A stretch of 8,710 nt of DNA from an uncultured Blautia sp. GTDB lineage: Bacteria > Bacillota > Clostridia > Lachnospirales > Lachnospiraceae. Location: contig URWL01000063.1 of assembly GCA_900551465.1 (NCBI GenBank), forward strand, positions 1-8,710, in the 5' to 3' direction. A model generated the notes under the pieces. That model was not told the DNA's origin. It was given only the letters and a program-made list of their open reading frames with translations, and did no database searches. Shown here one piece after another: positions 5,564 to 8,710 of the stretch. Every line of letters starts with the position of its first letter. Within the stretch, counting starts at the first letter, position 1. A program made the translations under genes and the position numbers.

Positions 5564-6592
5564 TTATTCTGCAGCTTCCTCTTCTGCTGTTTCCTCTGCT
5601 GCTTCTTCAGTTTTCTCTTCTGCTGCATCATCACCAGAGATAGCTTCTACGCCGCCCTCAAGGTAAGCATCAACATTATCTTTTGTGATCGGACGGAATG
5701 GAATTCTTGTATCTTTTTCAAATTCCTCACCTTTTGCTGCTGCCAGTGCAACATCAACACCTGTAGCTCCCTGTCCTGCAGAGTCCTGAAGAACACTTAC
5801 ACCATATACACCGTCTTTAACAGCCTGTACTGCATCTTCAATTCCATCTACACCACCGATGATGATATCGTCTCTTCCTGCTGCCTGTGCTGCTGAAAGA
5901 GCTCCCATACCCATATCATCGTTCTCGCAGATAATTGCTTTCAGGTCTTCTCCATAGGTTGTAATCCAGTCTTCTGCAAGTGCCATTGCTTCATCACGTT
6001 TCCAGTTTGCTGTCTGAGTTGCAACAACATCAAAATAATCAAGCATTCCTACAGCCTCAAATCCTGCCATACGTCCAACCTGGCCTGACTGTCCCATTGG
6101 TCCTTCAATGATAGCAACCTTGTCGCCTTCTTTCAGACCTGATTCTTCAACAAACCATTTACCCAGCAGTTCACCGGACTCCTGATCTGTACATCCTACA
6201 AATGCTGTATAGTTTGTATCAGCAATGTCACCATTATCAATGATGATCGGAACGCCTGCGTCATTTGCCATACTTACAACAGGAGCACTTCCTTCTACAC
6301 TCTGAGGAATAACCACAAGAGCATCCACACCAGCTGCAATAAGAGTTTCACAGTCGCTGATCTGTTTGTTTACGTCTCCGCCTGCATCATACATAAGAAG
6401 CTCTACACCCAGTTCTTTTGCTCTTGCCTCTGCTGCATCAGCAATATTGGCTACGAAAACATCACTGTTATCCTTGGATGAAAATCCAATCTTAATATCT
6501 GCATTGTCTTTTCCCTCTGCTGCAACATTCACTGCTCCCATGGATGCCACCATAGATACTGCTAATAAACCACCGATAATCTGTTTCTTCAT
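5564..6592 (-). CDS. Secreted sugar-binding protein of a CUT2 ABC transporter (RbsB-like, periplasmic-binding-protein family type 1)
   Basis: This is the extracytoplasmic receptor (342 aa) that binds the sugar and delivers it to the permease. Residues 1-25 form a signal peptide (MKK, hydrophobic core, VAA at 23-25), with signal peptidase I cleavage expected after Ala25. The mature part starts IKIGFSSKDNSDVFV (33-47). Other typical type-1 fold segments are DCETLIAAGVDALVVIPQ (80-97), ENDDMGMGALSAAQAAG (223-239) and IIIGGVDG (243-250). Asp225/226 and Asp249 correspond to usual sugar-contact positions in ribose-binding proteins. There is no cysteine in or just after the signal peptide, so no lipobox, which is unusual for a Gram-positive receptor. 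The chain ends in an acidic Glu/Ala-rich tail (about 319-342). The start has a strong AAGGAGG ribosome binding site, and no upstream in-frame alternative adds a cysteine. A hairpin follows the gene at 5481-5530. The ligand is unknown. Confidence 0.95.
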   Translation of the reverse strand: MKKQIIGGLLAVSMVASMGAVNVAAEGKDNADIKIGFSSKDNSDVFVANIADAAEARAKELGVELLMYDAGGDVNKQISDCETLIAAGVDALVVIPQSVEGSAPVVSMANDAGVPIIIDNGDIADTNYTAFVGCTDQESGELLGKWFVEESGLKEGDKVAIIEGPMGQSGQVGRMAGFEAVGMLDYFDVVATQTANWKRDEAMALAEDWITTYGEDLKAIICENDDMGMGALSAAQAAGRDDIIIGGVDGIEDAVQAVKDGVYGVSVLQDSAGQGATGVDVALAAAKGEEFEKDTRIPFRPITKDNVDAYLEGGVEAISGDDAAEEKTEEAAEETAEEEAAE

Positions 6593-6625
6593 TTTTTGTT
6601 CCTCCTTAAAATTTAATTTTCTATT

Positions 6626-6648
6626 TTTAATATCTGCACGATATTAAA
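6626..6648 (-). repeat. AT-rich inverted repeat upstream of the receptor gene
   Basis: Two perfect 9-bp arms, TTTAATATC and GATATTAAA, are separated by a 5-nt loop in the 69-nt gap between permease and receptor. In the transcript this would be a weak, AU-only hairpin (one G-C closing pair) about 34 nt before the receptor start. It is preceded and followed by A/T runs but is not GC-rich enough for an intrinsic terminator. It could be an RNase-processing or stability site that raises receptor mRNA relative to the permease, or a protein-binding palindrome. Chance in AT-rich DNA is also possible. Confidence 0.35.
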
Positions 6649-6661
6649 GCTCTTTTTCTGC

Positions 6662-7609
6662 TTAATTTTTCTTTCCTTTTGTTCTCATATCAAGGAATAC
6701 CGCAATTATGATCAGAAGTCCCTTTACAATCTGCTGCCAGAAAGAATTAATATTCATAAGATTCATAGAGTTCTGCAGAAGTCCCAGGATTACGAAACCG
6801 CAGATTGTACCAGTCAAAGAACCAATACCTCCATTCATACTTGTTCCGCCGATAGCTGTTGCGGCAATTGCATCCATCTCGTAGGATTCACCTGCTGTAG
6901 GCTGTCCGGAACTGATACGAGCCGCCAGGATCAGACCTACCATCCATGCACAAATAGATGACAAAACATAAACCATAAGCTGTACTCTCTGAGTTCTTAC
7001 ACCGGAGAGCTTTGCTGCACTTTTGTTTCCACCGATAGCAAATACATATCGTCCAAATGTAGTCATAGATAAAACTACCAGACCAAGAACGCAGAAGATA
7101 ACAAGCAGGATGATTGGAACTGGTATTCCGAGAAAATATCCCTGACCTATAACTTTAAAACTTGGATCAGAAATGATATATGGTTTTCCATTGGAATACA
7201 CCTGTGCAAATCCACGTCCTATAGTCATAGTAGACAATGTTGCGATAAACGGCTGGAATCCTACATAAGCGATCAGCCATCCGTTGATAGCACCGCACAC
7301 CATAGAAATTGCAAGGGCTGCAAGGCTTGCAACAAACCAGTTTGTTCCTCCCTTTAAAAGAGATCCTACAATAACGCCTGTAATAGCAACTACTGAACCA
7401 ACAGAAAGGTCAATGCCGCCTGTCAGAATGACAAACGTCATACCAACAGCAAGAATACCATTAATAGAAATCTGTCTTAAAATATTGATAATGTTCTGGC
7501 TTGTCAGGAACACATCAGATGTAAAGCTCATAAAAACAATAATGATGAGAGCAACTATCACAAGACCAAACTGTCTCAGGATCTTGCCCATATCTTTTTT
7601 CTGTGTCAT
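6662..7609 (-). CDS. CUT2-family sugar ABC transporter permease (RbsC/MglC type)
   Basis: This is the integral membrane channel subunit, expected to form a homodimer with the upstream ATPase and receive sugar from the receptor encoded next. It is about 315 residues long, typical for RbsC. Counted from the chosen ATG, the sequence shows a short Lys-rich cytoplasmic N-terminus, a first hydrophobic helix (FGLVIVALIIIVF), then the family hallmark GMTFVILTGGIDLSVGS. It continues with a series of hydrophobic segments, AATAIGGTSMNGGIGSLTGT (the conserved cytoplasmic region that contacts the ATPase) and a final helix near LLIIIAVFLDM before a basic tail. The frame can be extended five codons to a TTG at 7624, but the strong ribosome binding site GGAGGAG sits inside that extension, so the ATG at 7609 is chosen. 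Order ATPase-permease-receptor resembles the A-C-B order of rbs operons. The sugar specificity cannot be read from this gene. Confidence 0.95.
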   Translation of the reverse strand: MTQKKDMGKILRQFGLVIVALIIIVFMSFTSDVFLTSQNIINILRQISINGILAVGMTFVILTGGIDLSVGSVVAITGVIVGSLLKGGTNWFVASLAALAISMVCGAINGWLIAYVGFQPFIATLSTMTIGRGFAQVYSNGKPYIISDPSFKVIGQGYFLGIPVPIILLVIFCVLGLVVLSMTTFGRYVFAIGGNKSAAKLSGVRTQRVQLMVYVLSSICAWMVGLILAARISSGQPTAGESYEMDAIAATAIGGTSMNGGIGSLTGTICGFVILGLLQNSMNLMNINSFWQQIVKGLLIIIAVFLDMRTKGKKN

Positions 7610-7610
7610 C

Positions 7611-8710
7611 TTATTCTCCTCCAAATGCTAAATTCATAATCGTCTGCTGAGACTGCGCCTCTGCTCCCTCAAGCTCACCTCTGACCTGACCGCCTGACAT
7701 AACTATGATTCTGTCACTCATTCCGATCAGTTCCGGCATTTCTGAAGAGATCATAATGATCGCAATTCCCTGTTTTGCCAATCCCACCATAATATTATAG
7801 ATCGCAGCTTTTGCACCTACGTCGATACCTCTGGTCGGCTCGTCCATGATCAGCACCTTTGGTTCCGACAACAGACACTTCGCAAGAACTACTTTTTGCT
7901 GATTTCCTCCGGAAAGACTGGATACCAGATCATCGATCCCATTCATTTTTGTGGCCATCTTTTCTGTATACTCACCAGCCATCTTTCTCTCTTTTAACTT
8001 CTGAATAAAAGAAGCTTTAGAAAGTTTGTCAAAATTCTGAAGGGATACATTCTCTTTGATGCTTCGGCAAAGAACAAGCCCTAATTCTTTTCTGTCCTCA
8101 GATGCCATTACAATATGATGTTTGATCGCATCATTTGGATGTTTAATACTGATCTTCTGACCTTCCAGGTATATCTCTCCGGAATCCAGCGGATCATATC
8201 CAACCAGAGCCTTCATAACCTCGCTTCGTCCTGCTCCTACCAGACCCGCCATACCAAGGATCTCTCCTGCATGAACCTTGAGACTTACATCTTCAAAAAC
8301 ACCTTTTCTGGTGAAATTTTTCAGTTCCAGTACAACATCGCCTTTTTTAGCAGTATTGCGAGGATATCCTCCTTCCAGTTCACGGCCTACCATCATGTTG
8401 ATGAGCTGTTCCCTGGATGCCTCTGCAACTTTTACACATCCAATAAACTGTCCGTCACGAAGAACAGAAACACGATCAGCCAACTGGAAAACTTCTTCCA
8501 TTCGATGGGAAATGTAGATAATTCCTACATTCTTTTTACGAAGACTGTCAATAATACGGAATAAGGTCTCCGTTTCTTTCTCTGAGAGAGAGGAAGTCGG
8601 TTCGTCCATAATAATTACTTTGGAATTGTAGGAAACAGCTTTAATAATTTCCATCATCTGAATCTGTGCAATATTCAGATCCTTCATTTTCATAGTTGGG
8701 CTGATAAACT
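7611..8710 (-). CDS. CUT2-family sugar ABC transporter ATP-binding protein (RbsA/MglA type), 5'-truncated by the window edge
   Basis: This is the ATPase that powers monosaccharide import, with two nucleotide-binding domains in one chain at the inner face of the membrane. The reading frame stays open through 8710 (visible residues FISPT precede the first in-window Met at 8693), so the true start lies outside; compared with the usual ~500 residues, roughly 135-145 are missing, including the first Walker A. Counting from the Met at 8693: NBD1 remnant with LNIAQIQMMEI (5-16), Walker B VIIMDEP (26-32) and H-loop YISHRM (60-65, His63); NBD2 with the degenerate P-loop GLVGAGRSE (150-158), signature LSGGNQQ (260-266), Walker B VLIMDEP (280-286) and SSEM (316-319) in place of the H-loop His. 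That asymmetry is normal for RbsA/MglA proteins. NBD1 wording (QIQMMEI, EPTSSL) resembles MglA more than RbsA. The stop lies 1 nt from the permease start, suggesting translational coupling. Confidence 0.95.
   Translation of the reverse strand, partial: FISPTMKMKDLNIAQIQMMEIIKAVSYNSKVIIMDEPTSSLSEKETETLFRIIDSLRKKNVGIIYISHRMEEVFQLADRVSVLRDGQFIGCVKVAEASREQLINMMVGRELEGGYPRNTAKKGDVVLELKNFTRKGVFEDVSLKVHAGEILGMAGLVGAGRSEVMKALVGYDPLDSGEIYLEGQKISIKHPNDAIKHHIVMASEDRKELGLVLCRSIKENVSLQNFDKLSKASFIQKLKERKMAGEYTEKMATKMNGIDDLVSSLSGGNQQKVVLAKCLLSEPKVLIMDEPTRGIDVGAKAAIYNIMVGLAKQGIAIIMISSEMPELIGMSDRIIVMSGGQVRGELEGAEAQSQQTIMNLAFGGE
7616..7622 (-). promoter_or_regulatory. Ribosome binding site of the permease gene, embedded in the end of the ATPase gene
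   Basis: GGAGGAG lies 6 nt upstream of the permease ATG at 7609 and at the same time encodes the last Gly-Gly-Glu of the ATPase. It decides the permease start: the TTG at 7624 would place this site inside the coding sequence and leave that codon with no ribosome binding site of its own. The overlap suggests coupled translation of the two transporter subunits. Confidence 0.8.

Noticed and set aside
7610..7624. TTG start giving the permease five more residues
   Set aside because: The permease ribosome binding site GGAGGAG would lie inside the extension; the ATG at 7609 is correctly spaced from it.
1..8710. CRISPR arrays, insertion sequences, tRNA or rRNA genes, phage genes
   Set aside because: No regularly spaced repeats, transposase, terminal repeats or cloverleaf sequences were seen; coding density is high and style is uniform throughout.

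Overview
The window looks like part of a Lachnospiraceae-type gut Clostridia (Firmicutes) genome. Base composition is moderately A+T-leaning, nearly every start has an AGGAGG-type ribosome binding site, and the proteins resemble clostridial versions of their families. This assignment is inference from style; no rRNA or taxonomic marker is present.

All eight genes lie on the minus strand and read from right to left with short gaps, so they are very probably one sugar-uptake and catabolism operon. In transcription order: a CUT2 (ribose/galactose-type) sugar ABC transporter made of a double ATPase (5' end outside the window), a permease and a secreted periplasmic-binding-protein-like sugar receptor; a FucU/RbsD-type mutarotase; an aldose-1-epimerase-like DUF4432 protein; a phosphomannose-isomerase-like bicupin (candidate sugar isomerase); an FGGY kinase closest in motif pattern to L-xylulose kinase (LyxK); and a Gfo/Idh/MocA NAD(P)-dependent dehydrogenase of the dihydrodiol/xylose dehydrogenase type.

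Proposed logic (inference): the receptor and transporter import a free monosaccharide, the two anomer-handling enzymes interconvert its ring forms, the bicupin isomerises aldose to ketose, and the kinase traps the ketose as a phosphate. The dehydrogenase offers a side or alternative oxidation/reduction step. The substrate is not known. The LyxK-like kinase points towards L-xylulose or a similar uncommon ketose, but no 3- or 4-epimerase, aldolase or regulator is in the window; these may lie beyond either edge.

Three intergenic gaps carry inverted repeats: upstream of the receptor gene, between receptor and mutarotase, and between bicupin and kinase. The last two are substantial hairpins whose single mismatch becomes a G-U pair only in the minus-strand RNA, and neither is followed by a strong U-tract. 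They look like elements tuning expression within one transcript rather than operon ends. The most unusual protein feature is the receptor: it has a signal peptide but no lipobox cysteine, and ends in a Glu/Ala-rich acidic tail.
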